From positions 357,959 through 421,958 of the forward strand of contig QKWP01000053.1 in NCBI GenBank assembly GCA_003550325.1: DNA of 64,000 nucleotides. Reading direction: 5' to 3'. This DNA comes from Gigaspora rosea (lineage: Eukaryota; Glomeromycota; Glomeromycetes; Diversisporales; Gigasporaceae). Position numbers and translations under genes: made by a program. Positions 9,519-20,129 of this stretch are shown here, piece after piece (position 1 is the stretch's first letter; the number at the start of each line of letters is the position of its first letter). Under the pieces are notes generated by a model, which made no database searches, was not told the DNA's origin, and saw only the letters and a list, made by a program, of their open reading frames with translations.

Positions 9519-12339
9519 GGATCCGTTAAAGCCAGGTACAATTACGTGATCTGGCAATCATCGGCATCCTGCCAGCTGGCCTTCGGAGTCAATTTTATCA
9601 TGTAATAAAGCAATCACCTGAAAATTACGTCAGGTGATTCTAATGAAGAGACAGCCCTGTTTGGTTAATTCAGTCGTAAGCAAACCCGATTAATTGCAAT
9701 TTCTTTGAACTCAGTTTGCGAAAATGTGAAATTTGCTGGTCAAAAAAAAAAAGAAATAGATGATTTCATCGATTTCTTTTTTTTTTATTGAGTGTCGGAA
9801 ATAAAATTTATTTAGAAGAAAATATTTATTACGTAAATATGACAAATTTTTCGGTAGGTCTAAGTAAATTTTTATTTATTTTTTTCATTAAAAGTTTTTG
9901 CTAACTATAAAATTCTCTTTTTTCTATTTCTGAAAAACGGAATTTAAACAAAATTTTAATTTTTGAATAAATTCAGCCTTCTCGCTTTCATCGCCATTTT
10001 CCTCTATACTCCAATACTGATCACGGGTCCTTTCCATTAGCTCATTAACGGTAAGTTTTCTATTCGTTGCCGCTCTATCAGTTTTGTCCTTTTCAAATGG
10101 TTCTAAACTTACTAACTTGCGATGCTCAAAAACTTCGAAACCACTTTCATCAAACATTCATTGAAAATTTCTCCAAGCATTAGCCATTAGCAATTTCCTG
10201 GGACCATACATTTGCTCGTGGAAGATATACTTGCAAGGAAGCATATATTTTGAAAAAAAAGGCAGTGACATTCAAGTATTATTAACCCAGGCAATGCTTT
10301 CCCTTTTTCTATTCTACTCTCAACAGCAAAAACTTCACCAACTATTAATTTTTGAATCGGAAAGGGGAATTTGTGAATCTCCTGAATTATATCATCGTTG
10401 ATACCAGGGGCAGAAATTTTTTTAACACGAAATTCGAAAGCAACAAAATCTGAATCCGAACGCCTTTTTAAATCAAGTGCAATGATGTTATTACATGCAC
10501 CGATTAAACCGTAATAAGAGGAAGTCGTTCTCTTTAACTCGCTATAGTATAATTCCAAAGCATTCGTCGATGTTACTTGCAAAAGTAACGGAGAATGCTA
10601 GCGGGCCCACAATGCCCACTGGTGTGTATTTTTCAAATAGTACCTTGAAATGTATTTTTTAATAGCGGGAAGGCACTTTCATTAATTGATTTTTGAACAA
10701 GCATCTCACAACCGATCTTTGTTAGCTTGTGCATGGCTTGGATCATCTTGCTCCTAGTTTTCGATTCGTAGATTTTATTCATCCAAGTCTGCATAACATG
10801 TACGGTGCAAAGAACTACCTCACATTCCTGCTCGCCTTTTTGGAGACCTAGGAAAGCCGTTATAATACTTCTGGCTTCTATGCTGCTTTGGTCTAATAAA
10901 AAATATCGAGGTTTCCAGGAGCTACAAAACTGCTGCATTATCACCAACGCTTCTGTGACCGTATCACTGTCTTTATTACTAACGAAAAAATGTCCACTGA
11001 CATCTCAACAACCTTATCCATCCCGAATATATAGCGTAAACAGACGCCAGTCGTATTTATTAGTCTTGTGTGTAGAGTCGATCAGAGTAAGCTATCTATG
11101 CTGTTGAAGTTTTTTGAGTTGTTTTGGATGCGTGAAAACAAAGCCACGAGTAGATTGATGCTGAATTCGGAACGATTCAACAAGATACCCTTCTTTTTCT
11201 AAAAAAGAAACTGCATCACGAATATCTTGTGTTAGGTTAGAGGCACCGACAAAATGAGAATTTTGAGGTCCAAGAACTTTATACTTTATGTTGGCTACCT
11301 CCCTCTATTTTAGCTCTTTTACGCTCGTACTAAGATCCAGCTTTTCAGTGTCATACTCTTTAACTGCATTAACTATTGCGGGAGCGGGATAATTTTTAAC
11401 TGCCTCTTTTTCTACCAAAGCCCGGACCGCTTGGGACCGCTTTAATCTTTCACTTTCTTCTAGATCATGAGTGTGGTCAGGAGAACTTGGAATACGTTCA
11501 ATATGCACTTTCTTTTCAGTAACCAGCCACATTACTTTTATTTTTGCGGAACATAAGTTCGCATCTCAAACCTTTGTTTTTCATCATTTCTCACTTGGAA
11601 CATCTTCTTTGTGTATGCTTGATTTGAAGGGCTTGTTAAAACGGCATACGAAGGTTTTCTAAGAATTTCCATTGACATGATTTCTGTAGTTAAATTTCAT
11701 CCAAACTTTCGTTACTAAAGGCCACCATTCGACATCAAATTCTTCCATTGGCACTTCGAATGGTTGCTGAACGTTAAAAAGCAATGTGTGCCGTTGGTTG
11801 GGTGTTAAACTTGTTGTTGAGATGGGATTCGTCACTGCGATTTGTTCAGTAAATAGTTGTAGAAGACCGGATGTTTGTAGCGAAAGGTCTTGCACAAGGT
11901 TCTCGTTTGTGTTAGAAAATATATGTCGAACCTGAGAGGAGTTTTCTTTATCGGAGGTACTCATTTTTTTTTTTTGAAGCGCAAATTTTAATTTTTTGTT
12001 TTTTTTTTTTTCGTTTGTTGTTGAAGCGCGAAATCTATATAATTTTTTTTTTTAAAGTTTTATTTCGCGAGGGTGCTTAGTTTTCTCATAGTATTTTTTT
12101 TTTATGAAGGTTTGTAGGAAGTTGTACATTCCCGTTACAAACACATTTGTCTAGCGAAAGTTTCGCTTGTTGATTTTTGTTGATTATCAAACATAATCTT
12201 GTTAAACGTAATCTATTTTTATATCAAGAAATTTCTTGAATTTAATTGGCCGTCGTCTTCTTATATAATATCTCCAGCCTCCGGATGGTCAGGCCAATGA
12301 CCATCGGATCATGTGATGGTACCTGGCTTTAACGGTCCC
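9519..12339 (-). mobile_element. MULE (Mutator-like) DNA transposon, 2.8 kb, 9-bp target duplication
   Basis: Inverted ends ggatccgttaaagcc (9519) and ggctttaacggtccc (ending 12339) bound a minus-strand transposase. Perfect direct repeats CTTAAAAAG flank it at 9510-9518 and 12340-12348; 9-bp duplications are the Mutator hallmark. Subterminal sequence near both ends contains acgtgat/atcatgt and ggcc-rich hairpins. Two miniature relatives with the same ends lie at 17358-17635 and 59584-59722. Confidence 0.93.
9924..11964 (-). pseudogene. MULE transposase with FAR1/FLYWCH-type and SWIM zinc fingers, broken
   Basis: On the minus strand from ATG 11964 the order is: an N-terminal region; a FAR1/FLYWCH-like DNA-binding region ending PDHTHDLEESERLKRSQ (11305-11532); the MULE core with DSTHKTNKYDW near 11060, where the first catalytic D lies; FLLDQSSIEARS with the second D, and CTVHVMQTWM (10633-10947); then STNALELYYSELK and a SWIM-type CHCLFF motif (10187-10582); and the C-terminus ending at 9924. 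The full protein would be about 680 residues. It is split by stops (for example TAG just before LTLIDS) and by frameshifts between the open segments. It would catalyse cut-and-paste transposition at the 15-bp ends. Family identity is strong; the catalytic E position was not pinned down. Confidence 0.88.
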
Positions 12340-12348
12340 CTTAAAAAG

Positions 12349-12650
12349 TAATAATACTTCAAAATAAACTTCTGATTTTTTAAATCTAAAAAAGTAGCTT
12401 ATTTTTAGAAATCTAAAGTAGTAAAACATGCCCTATCAGTACCAAAAATAAGCATTTGCAATCTCTAACTGTTTTAAATTTAGTTCTGTTATACAAAATA
12501 AAGAACTAACTTGTTATAAAGATCATCTTTGTTATACAAATAAACATCTGACTTTTCAAAAAATTACCTGTTGGTTATACAAATTTAAACATAAACATAT
12601 TGAATAATTATTTAATAAGTCTATACAAAACCAGATCTTAGTATTATATA
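12349..12650. other. AT-rich interior/right flank of the 4.5-kb element
   Basis: No coding sequence. The motif gtagcttatttttagaaatc near 12391 is the inverted form of sequence left of the MULE near 9470, consistent with an inverted-repeat structure into which the MULE jumped. Confidence 0.45.
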
Positions 12651-12730
12651 TATTCTTCGGGGTCCTGCAAGAGCTAGAAGAAAATTGGATGAAGAAGAAT
12701 GGATTGATAAGCTAGAAAATGAATAGAAAC

Positions 12731-12850
12731 TACTGTATTTGCACGTAATAACAGGCTGGGGCGTTATTTTGAGCCTTGGCCCAAATTAAGCTTAATTTAG
12801 TCTGAAATTCGTAATTTAATCCCTGTGTGTTATTACATACAAATACAGTA
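12731..12850. mobile_element. 120-bp MITE, TACTGTA ends
   Basis: Perfect 120-bp unit with inverted ends tactgtatttgcacgtaata and its near complement ending aaatacagta, and an aagcttaa centre. If the outer TA is the duplicated target, the element is 116 bp with a Tc1/mariner-like TA duplication. The same length and architecture recur at 59768-59887. Confidence 0.85.
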
Positions 12851-13283
12851 TATGAATTATTCTATAGTAGTGCATAATCCAAAGACAAAGAAATGTACTA
12901 CTACTCTTGAGAGGAAGATAACCCTGCTATATATCTAACTATCTGATATTTTACTAGCAGAACATATAGAAACTCTATCTTGAAACTATCACTAAACTAA
13001 CCTGTGAACAAAGGTATAAAATGAAAAAATTATTGCAAAATAATGCCTATATCTTTGCTACTAAAATAAGTAAAGGTAGACAAACTATAGGTTTGGGACA
13101 AACTAATCTAGTTTGTCATGAGATTACTACAGGTAATGCAAAACTGATAAAACAAAGACCTTATTGTGTATCTCTAAATGAACATAAATTCTTAAAAGAA
13201 AAATTAAAACAAATACAAAAAAAAGAGTAATAAGAGAAATCAGAAACCCATAGACTTCTTCAGTAGTAATAGTAAGAAAGAAG

Positions 13284-13461
13284 AGGACCCCGAAATATAC
13301 ATAGATAGATCAGGTTAATTATAGGGTTACTAAAAAAGAAAAGATCTGCAGAAAAAACTTTAAAAATAAGCAAAAATTACTATAAATAGAAAAGATTTGC
13401 ATAAAAACCTCAAAAATAAGCAAACTCATACCTGACCTATTTATGTATATTTCAGGGTTCT
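13284..13461. mobile_element. 178-bp MITE, AGGACCCC ends, inserted in Gypsy RT
   Basis: Ends aggaccccgaaatatacata and tatgtatatttcagggttct are inverted. Flanks gaaagaag (13276-13283) and gcaagaag (13462-13469) match 7 of 8. The interior repeats aaaaataagcaaa. Further copies form the cluster at 16971-17755. Confidence 0.8.
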
Positions 13462-14719
13462 GCAAGAAGAATAACAAGCAAAAAATTTGTATCAATTGCT
13501 AAAAGTTCGCAATAACAGAAAAAACATATATCCTTTACCAAATATTAATGAAATACTATTAGTTTTTAGTAAGTCCAAATAGTTTTTGAGTTTTGACTTG
13601 GCTAGTAGATATTGGCAAATTGTATTAAGAAGAAAAATAAGAAAAAGACTGTTTTATAACCAAATTCAGTATTTATAAATTCAATGTAATTTTGGTCTAT
13701 GCAATGCACTCTCCATGTTTCAATGCTTAATGAATCAAGTGTTGTACCTATTTATTGACAAAGTTTTTGGTGGTATATTTTGATGATATTGCTATCTATT
13801 TATCTATATTCAAAGAACATTTTGATTATGTATAGCAAGTTCTTTCAAAACTAGAAGAGGCTAACTTGAAACTAAATTAGAAAAAATATTTTTTTTTCTT
13901 AAAAAAATTAAATTCTTAGATTATGTTATTAGTAGAGAAGGAATATCATCTATGAAGATAAAACAAAGCAACTCAAATACTTTCTAATACTAGATACTGT
14001 TTAACATGTACGAACTTTCTTAGGTATACATTATACTATTGAAAGTTCATTAAAGGATTCTCTAAAATTGCTAAACTATTGAACCAACTACTAAAGAAGA
14101 ATGAATAATAAACAGAATCAAGTATTCAATACTTTAAAAAATTACCTGATTACTGCTCAGTACTATAGTATCCAGATTTCTATAAACTGTTTTACCTTTA
14201 TATGAATGCTTCTACTTTAGGATTAGGCACTGTGCTAGCTCAATTAGACAACAAACAAAGAGTACGTTATTGCATATACCAGCAAAAAAATTATATATTA
14301 CTCTGAACTAGAATGTGTTGCAAGTAATATAGACAATGGAATATTTTAACTAGTGTTGGAAATCTTATGTTCTCATGTTCTCATGAAAACATTACTTTTA
14401 ATTTGAGAACATTTGCAAAATTTAAGATGTACTCTATTAAATTTTTTTTGAGAACATTAAGTTTGAAAATATGTTCTCTATATAAATATATAAAGTAATA
14501 AAAATTTAATTTTATTAATATAGCAGTTTAAAAGATTTAAGCTCATAAATATTCAATTGTTAGTAGTTGTAATAGGGAGCAATTTATTTGTTCTTGAATT
14601 AAAGAAAAATTTTGGATAATATAATTTTTGGTTTATCCATTTTCAGTTTGGTTCAATATAGACTTTATTATACTAACTTAGATATACTTATAATATTATT
14701 ATTTAAGAAGTTTCTATTT

Positions 14720-15053
14720 ACTACCACTGGTATTCACTACCAGTGATCAATTTACCAATAAAAATTTAGGATCAGGTGTAACTTGTAGATCAATTTTTGT
14801 GTAACAAAAACAAAAATTTTTTAAAAAATTGCTAAAATCGCTTCTAATCTAAAATTTTGCCTATGAAACACTTTTTTTATGCAAAAAAAAAATTCCTCGC
14901 TAAATTTTACTATATACAAAGCCTTAACCTAATCTCTAACCTTTACCCTTACCCTAATATTAAAGAGATTTAATTTTTATTTAATACAAATTGCTTGTTT
15001 TGTTTATTTTGTTTTATGCATTGTAGATCACTGGTAGTGAATACTAGTGGTAG
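14720..15053. mobile_element. nested MITE with ACTACCACTGG ends
   Basis: Inverted ends actaccactggtattcacta near 14720 and tagtgaatactagtggtagt ending 15053. No coding sequence. A degenerate run of ccctaa-like units (14930-14965) lies inside. Confidence 0.7.
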
Positions 15054-15126
15054 TTCATAATAATTTTCTATATAAAATGCCAATTATTTCAATTTTTAAT
15101 ATAAATTTTTAGAGAGCTAAACTTAC

Positions 15127-15317
15127 TACAGTCATATCTGGGTTATATCCCCACTGGGTTATATTCCATTTTGAGTTGTATTCTAGATTTAAACAAAATA
15201 AATTTCTTTTTTTTTTATATATTTATATATGTTTTATATATTAAGTTTTTATTCCACTTTAGTTATATCTTCAAAATTGCTCTAGAAAAAAGGTAATATA
15301 ACTCAGTTATAACTGTA
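15127..15317. mobile_element. nested Tc1/mariner-type MITE, TACAGTYATA ends
   Basis: Left end tacagtcatatctgggttat and right end ataactcagttataactgta are inverted. TA at each outer end fits a Tc1/mariner/pogo target. Interior is AT-rich without a frame. Confidence 0.65.
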
Positions 15318-15515
15318 TTAAATTTTTTTTTTAAAAAAATTATACATATCAGATATGAAGTTATATTTTGTTATAAATAATTTAGTATATTTTAGTTAAT
15401 AAATTATATTTTTTATTATTTTATTATTTAATTATTAATAATTTTTAAATATATTAATTAAAAATAACAGTTAAAAAATAACTAAAAGAAGTATAAAAGT
15501 ATATTATAAGAAAGA

Positions 15516-15662
15516 AAATGAGAGGGAGAAAATAAGAGCAAGAAAAAAGAAAGAGAGTAAGTAAGAGTAATAAAACTAAGAAAAGTGAAAGAAAGTGTAT
15601 GTGTGAAAGAAAAAGAAAGAGAAAGAAAGAAAAAAAAGAGAGAAAGAAAGAAAAAGAGAAAT
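15516..15662. repeat. purine-only tract (GA/GAAA-rich), about 145 bp
   Basis: Almost uninterrupted A and G on the plus strand, built from agaaaga and gagaaa units. It lies within the hAT-like element. Confidence 0.85.
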
Positions 15663-16970
15663 TTTTTTTCTAATTAAGAACATAAAAAAATTTTTGAGAA
15701 CATTAAATTAAATAAATATGTTCTCAAGAGAATATAAATTTCAAAACAGATTTTCAACACTGATTTTAACTAGTATCTTGGCTCCAAACTATTTTTCATT
15801 ATAACTGATCATTCTGCTTTATAGTAGTTGAGAAGCTTTGAATTAAAAGGAAAAAGTGCTTGAAGGATTATGAGGTTGGAACCATATAATTTTATAGTCA
15901 TATATCAACCTGGTCAAAAAACATACCAATGCTGATACCCCATTAAGATTATATAAAAAGAAAAATATTGACTAGATAGTATACATAGTTGGAATTAAAC
16001 ATCAAACAACTACAGACTGAGATTATCAGATTCATCAAATATATGAAAAGGTTAAAAAGACCTTGGCATATAAACTCTCTAAGTCTCTAATTTACAGTAT
16101 AAGAAGAAATACAAAGAATCAATTAATACAAGTAATAAAATAATATGAAGTTAGACTGATATTATACATGAACCACAATCATTCTACTAGAGCCCACTTT
16201 GAAACAGAAAAGATGTTTGAAAAAATTTATGAATGATACTATTGGCCTCAAATGTATAAAAATATTAAAGAATACATAAGAACTTGTGATAAATATCAAA
16301 AGCATGTGAAGTTCAAAATTTGTGGACCCTTACAATCTATATCTGTAGAAGCACTATTTTACAAAATCAGCATAGATTTTATAGGTCCTCTAAATATTAC
16401 TACAAATAGAAATCATTATATCATTGTATCTGTAGATTATATAACTAAGTGGTCTGAAGCCAAAACCATACCCACTGCAGATGCCCAACAAATAGCGCAC
16501 TTTATTTTCTAATATAGTTTGCTGACAAAAATACTCTACTTACTTAATTTTTGACAAAGAGCTATATTTTAACAATAATATACTGTAATAAAATTCATAG
16601 GAGAAAAATTTGAAATAAAAAATTTATTAACCATACCTATTATCTACAAACTAATAGTTTGGTAGAAAGATTCAACCATACTTTGTGTAAATCTTTAGCT
16701 AAGTTAATCCACTAAGACAAAGAATGGGATACCTTGATACCATCAGTACTATATGCATATTGAACCTCTAAGCAATCTATAATAAAATTTATACTATTCT
16801 ATCTTACCTATAGTAGAGAAGCAAAAGTTTTTGATTATTCAAAAAAAAAATACAGTAAAAGTAGTGACAGATATTACAGAGAAGAGAAAGAGTCTTTAAT
16901 ATCTTATATTAAATATAGAAGTTCATAATAGCCAATCAAATTGCTCTTATATAGGGGAAAGTGATAGGGG

Positions 16971-17755
16971 AACTCTGAAATATACATAGATAAATCAGGT
17001 AGAACCCCAAAATAAGCATAGATAGGTCAGATATTAGTTTGCTAATTTTGGTATTTTTATACAAATCTTTTCTATTTATAGTTATTGTTTTGCTTATTTT
17101 TGAGTTTTTTGGCAGATTTTTACATTTTTAGTAATTTAATAATTAACCTGACCTAATTATATATGTTGGGGTCCTAATCAGATTAATTATAAAATTACCA
17201 AAAATAGAAATATCTGCAGAAACCCCTTAAAATAAGCAAAAATACCATAAATAGAAAAGATTTGTATAAAAAACACCAAAAATAAGCAAACTAATATCAC
17301 CTATTTATATATATTTTGGGTTCTGATTAGGTTAATTATAAAATTACTAAAAATAGAGATTCGCTAAAGCCAGGTGCCATCACGTGACTGGCAGTCAATC
17401 AAATTGTAAATTTTGATCATCATGATTAGCCTGACAAAACAAAAACAAAGAAAAAAAGTTAAAAACATACAAAATACAAGAAATGAGTGTCTAAACCTGT
17501 CTTGGAGCATTAATAAAAAATGTCGGGAGGTAATTTTATCTACAAAACATTCTAAACCCAACTTCTAACTAACCTACTCTAATTTTAATTAAATAATAAA
17601 ATACATATAAAGGCATCTGGCTTTTACGGTCCCCCAAAAATAGAAAGTTTTGCAGAAAAATCTTAAAAATAAGTATAAATAGAAAAGATCTATATAAAAA
17701 ACACCAAAAATAAGCAAACTAATACCTGACCTATCTATGTATATTTTGGGGCCCC
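16971..17755. mobile_element. nested cluster of at least three AGGACCCC-family MITEs
   Basis: An outer copy begins actctgaaatatacatagat near 16971. At 17001-17175 an inverted full copy is inserted, flanked by aatcaggt and aatcagat. Two further left-truncated copies follow, ending 17324 and 17755. The last one is split by the MULE-type MITE. ATAGGGG flanks the whole cluster at 16964-16970 and 17756-17762. The family is the one seen once at 13284-13461. Confidence 0.75.
17358..17635. mobile_element. 278-bp MULE-derived MITE, 9-bp target duplication
   Basis: The left end gattcgctaaagccaggtgc and right end ggcttttacggtccccc match the ends of the MULE at 9519-12339. Perfect AAAAATAGA flanks it at 17349-17357 and 17636-17644. 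The interior has no transposase. It lies in a MITE of another family, so it is the younger insertion. Confidence 0.9.
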
Positions 17756-18184
17756 ATAGGGGGATAATAAAATAATATTATATAATATATGTCACTACAC
17801 TAACTGAAAACATGTATGATCAATTGAAGAATAACATATCTATTAATAGAGAAATTACCAAAGTGAATATTAAAAGATACAAAAATGACAAAAATTTTAC
17901 TAGGATAAAACTTAAAATAGTGATGCGAATATTCTAGAAAGAAAATAAAGTTTTACTATTTAACACTACTCAAGTTGGAAAACATACCAGAAAATTCTCA
18001 CTATGATGGATTGGCCCCTTTATTGTACATAATCGTATAGCACAAGATGTGTACAGATTATATATACTAGATAATCATATTCTAAATATTCTACAAAATG
18101 CACAGTTACTCAAATGATACCAAGAAAGAAATAGTTAAAAGATACCAAACATAGAACATTCTATGAGTTATAATTAGTACATAT

Positions 18185-19156
18185 AAGAGTATGGTGACAT
18201 AGTGTAGTTGGATTGTTGTCACCCCCCAAGTAGTTGTAACTAAAGGTACAGAGTTCAAATCCCACTAGAGATGATTTTGAAAAATTTATCTGCGTTATAG
18301 TAACTTGGACTCTGAGCTCGGATGTACAAATCTGTTTTCTGTTACACCAACATGTATTGGAAGCTCTGGCACTGTGTTACACACAGAACTAGGGTGCATA
18401 GATCCTGGGAAGCGCAGGCGCTGTGTTATGCACAAAACCGTAGGACAAAAGGAAACTATACTTGGCAAGACCCAAGCAAAGAGGTAGCCGACTTCCGACG
18501 GTACTTAAACAGAAATCGGACGGGAATGGACTGGAAGGAGAAGTGGGCTGATGGGTAACAAACTTATAACAAAAAGGGCCTATGGCAGAGCTCAACCAAT
18601 CAGACCGCTAGAGTCGCACCGGAGGAAAAGGACATGTATTACGGAAGCATGTACCAAGAAGAGAGAGACCATTGGGTTCGCCAATAGCAGACCACTCCTT
18701 CTGGGTCCTCAGATAGGGAGTAGGAATTTAGCCGGGGGAAAAAAGCGAGGTAGGGCTAAGGAAAGCAACTAGGAAGAAACCAGAAGAGGAACAGGAGAAG
18801 TACTGGGGTTGGTGAACTTTGTAAGGGCATGTACCATGCTATAGATACTAGTAAGAAGGTAGTAGCTTGAGATATAGGCCAGGTTGCGGCAGCATCAAAA
18901 AAATGGCTTGAGATACGAACCTGGCGGCGGCAGCACTATAGGTACTATTAGTGGACAAGTAGGGTGCAAAAACCAGGTTGAGCATATGAGTGGGACATAT
19001 AGGATACTCTGGTAGGTTTAGGTCGTAGATAAAATAGTCTAAGTTTCAGTACTTGGTAGTTGTAGTAATCACAATGCAATGTATCTTGGCCATTGTAATG
19101 ATAACTATGCTTAATAAAAAGACTGAGGCATGACCTCGCCTTGTAACTGAAAAAAA
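18185..19156 (+). mobile_element. tRNA-headed SINE-like retroelement, 972 bp, 14-bp target duplication
   Basis: The element has an RNA polymerase III promoter at its 5' end: an A box TAGTGTAGTTGG at 18200-18211 and a B box GTTCAAATCC at 18253-18262, at tRNA spacing. It ends in a short A run. Perfect 14-bp repeats TAATTAGTACATAT flank it at 18171-18184 and 19157-19170, as expected for LINE-mediated insertion. The body is clearly more GC-rich than its surroundings and has no convincing protein; open frames near 18305-18772 overlap in several registers. At about 970 bp it is long for a SINE. It interrupts the Gypsy 3' region. Confidence 0.85.
18200..18262 (+). promoter_or_regulatory. internal Pol III promoter (A and B boxes)
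   Basis: A box 18200-18211 fits TRGYNNAGYNGG at every position. B box 18253-18262 fits GWTCRANNCC. The distance between them is as in tRNA genes. Confidence 0.8.
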
Positions 19157-19252
19157 TAATTAGTACATATTGAGTTTATCGATATAGGCCAATATAGGTA
19201 GTGCTCAGGAAACACTCCAAGTTGTTATTTGTTATTCATGGAGCTCATGATT

Positions 19253-19300
19253 AAGCGGGGAGAAATTGTTATATAAAAAATTCTAGAACATGTCATATGA
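19253..19300 (+). other. Gypsy polypurine tract and putative 3' LTR start
   Basis: A purine run aagcggggagaaa ends just before tgttatataaaaaattctag. A polypurine tract directly followed by TG is the usual start of a 3' LTR. It follows the integrase C-terminus once the SINE is removed. No matching 5' LTR was found, so the call is tentative. Confidence 0.45.
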
Positions 19301-19409
19301 TATACCAATCCACAAGTATTACTGATTTGCATGCCCATGTCTAAATATTTCAAAACAAAACAGCATCATCTTTCAACTTGCCGATAACCCTAGAGATTGG
19401 TTTGTTATA

Positions 19410-19900
19410 TAGTGTTCAAAATTAGTGTACTCTGAGTTCTTATGAGAACACTGTTTTAAATTTGTGCATAGTAAAAATTTTTTACTGTTCACTACTAAAA
19501 TTTTTTTGAGAACAGTAAAATAAAAATAATGTTCTTATAATTAACTACATAATATTGTAAAATAAATAAAAAATATCAAACTAGTATAATAATTTATTAT
19601 CAAAATTATTTAGTTGACATATATGGTATTTACTATTGCATGTATGAAAGATACTTTATATATATTCATATATAGATGCATTAGTAGAATTTTTACATTA
19701 GATATTATAATGTGGAGATAAAAAGGTACATATATTTTCAATATATGTACATTATATGATATGATGTATATATATTTTTTTTTTTTTGTTTTTTTTTTTA
19801 GTGAGCATAAATGAGAACATAACCAATAGGTTGAGAACACTCATAGCTATTATGCTGTTCTCATGAGAACAGTGTTTGAGTCCGAAATTTCGAACACTAG
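19410..19900. mobile_element. hAT-like MITE, TAGTGTTC ends
   Basis: Inverted ends tagtgttcaaaatt and aatttcgaacacta with subterminal gttcttatgagaaca and gttctcatgagaaca. The 8-bp duplication is degenerate (not matched with confidence). Subterminal motifs are shared with the element at 14351-15762. Confidence 0.65.
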
Positions 19901-20129
19901 TTGTAGGTGCTATTTTTCAAGTTTTCAGTAGTTAGTTAGTATAGAATTATAGTACATGCTAATTTTTTTCTACATATTTTGATCAAGGAATAACAAATAT
20001 GGAATGATAAAACACAGAACGAAAAGAATTGTGTTTATGTTTTTTTTGATAAACAATGAGCAGCTTGCCGAGTTGGCCAGGAAGACAATGACTACTGCGA
20101 GAGTTGCAATAGATTGCACTAGGAGACAC

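Larger units (their letters stand above)
8191..12666. mobile_element. 4.5-kb element with AGGACCCC inverted ends, 8-bp target duplication
   Basis: The block starts aggaccccaaagaa at 8191 and ends ttcggggtcct at 12666. Flanks are gcaagaac (8183-8190) and gcaagagc (12667-12674), 7 of 8 identical. Ends resemble the 178-bp MITE at 13284-13461. Without the nested MULE its own content is about 1.65 kb: a small inverted-repeat element (8207-8361) and a hairpin array (8380-9271). No transposase of its own was seen, so it would depend on another element. Confidence 0.6.
14351..15762. mobile_element. non-autonomous hAT-like element, 1.4 kb, 8-bp target duplication
   Basis: It starts tagtgttggaaatct and ends gattttcaacactg, flanked by perfect ATTTTAAC at 14343-14350 and 15763-15770. 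Subterminal gttctcatg-type motifs occur near both ends, as in the 19410-19900 element. No transposase frame is present. Two smaller inverted-repeat elements and a purine tract lie inside. Confidence 0.85.
12667..18145 (+). pseudogene. Gypsy pol: RT, RNase H and integrase remnant, interrupted
   Basis: After the insertion at 8191-12666 the polyprotein resumes. The RT entry region is at 13021-13230 (GNAKLIKQRPYCVSLNEHKFLKE). The RT core lies at 13500-13800, with SFDLASRYWQI-type sequence, FGLCNA and VVYFDDI (the YxDD box). RNase H C-terminal sequence follows the hAT-like insertion at 15775-15960 (TDHSA, YQPGQKTYQ). The integrase zinc-binding and core regions are at 16160-16510 (YYWPQMYKNIKEY, C-x2-C remnant, IDFIGPL with the first catalytic D, VDYITKW). 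The integrase C-terminal domain is at 17930-18145 (KVLLFNTTQVGKHTRKFS, WIGPFIVH). Stops and frameshifts are common. The order is canonical for Ty3/Gypsy. The element cannot be autonomous. Confidence 0.85.
4690..19409 (+). mobile_element. Ty3/Gypsy LTR retrotransposon, decayed and filled with nested insertions
   Basis: Fragments in the canonical Gypsy order on one strand (gag, protease, RT, RNase H, integrase with its C-terminal domain, polypurine tract, putative 3' LTR start) are separated by independent insertions, each with its own inverted ends and usually an 8-, 9- or 14-bp target duplication. Removing 6416-7940, 8191-12666, 12731-12850, 13284-13461, 14351-15762, 16971-17755 and 18185-19156 rejoins the pol reading in order. 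The 5' boundary and 5' LTR were not found, so the start is approximate. Confidence 0.8.

Noticed and set aside
9357..9557. 66-residue minus-strand open frame
   Set aside because: It crosses the left end of the MULE.
14930..14965. Interstitial telomere (ccctaa-like units)
   Set aside because: Too short and degenerate; inside a MITE.
18190..18270. tRNA gene
   Set aside because: A and B boxes are present but the sequence is the head of a retroelement with a 14-bp duplication, and a complete cloverleaf was not recognised.
18305..18772. Overlapping open frames in the GC-rich SINE body
   Set aside because: They overlap in several registers without homology, as expected from higher GC content.
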